From: an uncultured Candidatus Saccharibacteria bacterium
Lineage (GTDB): Bacteria; Patescibacteriota; Saccharimonadia; Saccharimonadales; Saccharimonadaceae
Assembly (NCBI GenBank): GCA_949070545.1
Contig: CARTQV010000015.1
Span: 1-14,552 of the forward strand
Direction: 5' to 3'
Length of the DNA: 14,552 nt
The notes beneath the pieces were generated by a model, which made no database searches, was not told the DNA's origin, and saw nothing but the letters and a program-made list of their open reading frames with translations. A program made the position numbers and the translations under genes. Below are positions 13,237-14,552 of this stretch, in pieces; positions within the stretch are counted from its first letter, which is position 1, and each line of letters starts with the position of its first letter.

Positions 13237-14552
13237 ATCGACTCCTTTTGGTTATTAAGCGGAACAGAGTTATTGGCTACGTTAGGCTGCACCATCGTTA
13301 CTCCAGCGTCAGCTTGCTGCGTCCCCGCCTGTGGCACTCCAGCCTGCTGTGTCTCTGCTTGCGGAGTAACTTGTGACATGCTTTCTGGCGCAACTTCTGG
13401 AGTAGTTGTCGCTGTTTCGATCGTCGGCGTCGGTTCGGCTACTGGTGTTGCTTCCTTCGGCACTGCCGCCATAGCGGGATTCGCTGGCGGTGTTGGAGCC
13501 GTCGGAATTGTCGTCGCCGTTGGCATCTGTGCCTGTTGCAGAGCTTGCGCCGGTGTCACATTTGCTTGCGGAGCTGTTACTGCCCCTTGGCTCGTCATCG
13601 GAGTTTGCGCTACAGTCGCCCCCTGCACTTGTTTAACAGCCGTTGGCTGGATCATTGCGCTCGTCGCAACATTCTTCCCCTCGGCAAAAGCCTTGACTGC
13701 GCGCTCATTGTCATAAGCTAGTTTCTGTTTTTGATATTCGGCGTCTGTTAGGCGCGGTAAGCTCACAAAGAAAGTCGAACCATCCCCAAAAGCGCTCTCC
13801 ACCCAAACGCGCCCATTCATCGCTTCAACTCGTTGTTTCACAAGATAAAGCCCCAAACCTGTTCCGCCAATCTGACGAGTCTGGGAATTGTCCACGCGAT
13901 AAAACTTCTGGAAAATGTGTGCTGCATCGTCAGGCGAAACCCCAATTCCTGTGTCCGTGACATTAATCACCACCTTATCACCGTCGCCTCGCGCGTTCAC
14001 CCAAATCTCGCCACCTTCGGGCGTATACTTGATCGCATTATCAATCAAATTATCAATCACCTCCTGCAAAAAACTCAAATCCACCGACGCATAAACTAGC
14101 TGATTAAGCTGTTTTGCGTTTGTTACTGGCGTGCTAGTACCGAAACTGTATTTCAGATGCTTTTTTTGCATATCTTTTTCACGCGCATCAGCAAATTCTT
14201 TTACAGTCGCAACGATGTCGACTGGTGCGAGATGGACTTTTAAGCGGTTGTCATCCAATTTCGTTACATCAAGCAAATCACGAAACAAGTCGCCAAGATG
14301 TTTACTCGACTTGTGCGCCGCTTCGAGATATTGGCGTGCGCGTGAATCAATTGTCGCCGTCTGTGGATTCAACGCTAGCGCCAAATATCCCTCAATTGAT
14401 GCTACTGGCGTGCGCATTTCGTGACTAGCTGTCGAAATGAATTCACTTTTGTCTTGTTCGTCTTTCAATTCGTTTGTAATATCACGAAAAGTAATAATAC
14501 GGTTGTCATGAATCGTACCAGTCGGAATCAAACTCAGCGCAATTGCTGCACG
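13233..14552 (-). CDS. Sensor histidine kinase (partial; N-terminus beyond the window)
   Basis: 439 residues are visible and the frame is open to the right edge. It begins in what looks like the end of a PAS domain (GTIHDNRIITFRDITNEL). Then come the HisKA helix with the phospho-acceptor His in STASHEMRTPVASIEGYL, the N box DNLIDNAIKYTPEGG, G1 DTGIGVSPDD, F box IFQKFYR and G2 GGTGLGLYLVKQ. The kinase core ends at SLPRL near 13755. It is followed by about 170 residues rich in Ala, Gln, Pro, Thr and Val with no membrane helix and no recognised domain. It autophosphorylates on His and passes phosphate to the receiver gene it overlaps by 4 nt. The signal is unknown because the sensor part lies outside. 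Confidence 0.93.
   Translation of the reverse strand, partial: RAAIALSLIPTGTIHDNRIITFRDITNELKDEQDKSEFISTASHEMRTPVASIEGYLALALNPQTATIDSRARQYLEAAHKSSKHLGDLFRDLLDVTKLDDNRLKVHLAPVDIVATVKEFADAREKDMQKKHLKYSFGTSTPVTNAKQLNQLVYASVDLSFLQEVIDNLIDNAIKYTPEGGEIWVNARGDGDKVVINVTDTGIGVSPDDAAHIFQKFYRVDNSQTRQIGGTGLGLYLVKQRVEAMNGRVWVESAFGDGSTFFVSLPRLTDAEYQKQKLAYDNERAVKAFAEGKNVATSAMIQPTAVKQVQGATVAQTPMTSQGAVTAPQANVTPAQALQQAQMPTATTIPTAPTPPANPAMAAVPKEATPVAEPTPTIETATTTPEVAPESMSQVTPQAETQQAGVPQAGTQQADAGVTMVQPNVANNSVPLNNQKESI

Noticed and set aside
13273..13716. A Cys/Ala/Gly/Val-rich + strand frame opposite the kinase tail
   Set aside because: It is the antisense of the Ala/Gln/Pro/Thr repeats of the kinase tail; its composition is fully explained by that low complexity.

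Overview
The window is about 14.5 kb of densely packed bacterial chromosome. TGA, TAA and TAG all act as stops, and GC is moderate (roughly 45-50% by eye). The gene set looks like a small-genome, single-membrane bacterium: a FemA/FemB-type peptidoglycan branch transferase, a divergent GalU-like nucleotidyltransferase, a Thermus-like DnaE, enolase, an FtsA/PilM-type actin-fold protein, a PAS-type histidine kinase and a stand-alone receiver. My best guess is Candidatus Saccharibacteria (TM7) or a related member of the Patescibacteria. This is inferred from gene style and was not tested by a search.

Layout, left to right. (1) Bases 1-5956, + strand: the end of a FemAB-like gene, a six-helix DUF308/HdeD-like membrane protein, galU-like, a small single-pass membrane protein and dnaE. 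Extended -10 promoters sit just before the DUF308 and galU-like genes. (2) Bases 5957-6950: a promoter, a leader of about 90 nt and an unrecognised membrane-anchored protein, ended by a bidirectional terminator. (3) Bases 6951-8237, - strand: enolase, whose -10 box lies so close to the ATG that the mRNA is probably leaderless. (4) Bases 8238-11293: a compact divergent promoter region with a 12-bp palindrome, then a two-gene operon. The first gene is a membrane-anchored surface protein with an extremely acidic tail; the second is an FtsA/PilM-like actin-fold protein overlapping it by 1 nt. (5) Bases 11294-12051: a second unit built like region 2, with a near-identical promoter, a structured leader and an unrecognised multi-pass membrane protein, then a terminator. 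(6) Bases 12051-14552, - strand: histidine kinase (cut by the window edge), response regulator and RsuA/RluB-type pseudouridine synthase, all overlapping.

The most unusual signal is the pair of units in regions 2 and 5. Their promoters match at 40 of 46 aligned bases, including an inverted repeat over the -35 box. They share the same leader ending (TTTATTTT, then AAAGGGGGA before the ATG) and a codon usage rich in ATA, unlike their housekeeping neighbours. Their protein products look unrelated to each other. This suggests a family of separately placed, co-regulated and possibly horizontally acquired envelope-gene cassettes.

No intergenic stretch exceeds about 190 bp. I see no rRNA, tRNA, CRISPR array, transposase or integrase.
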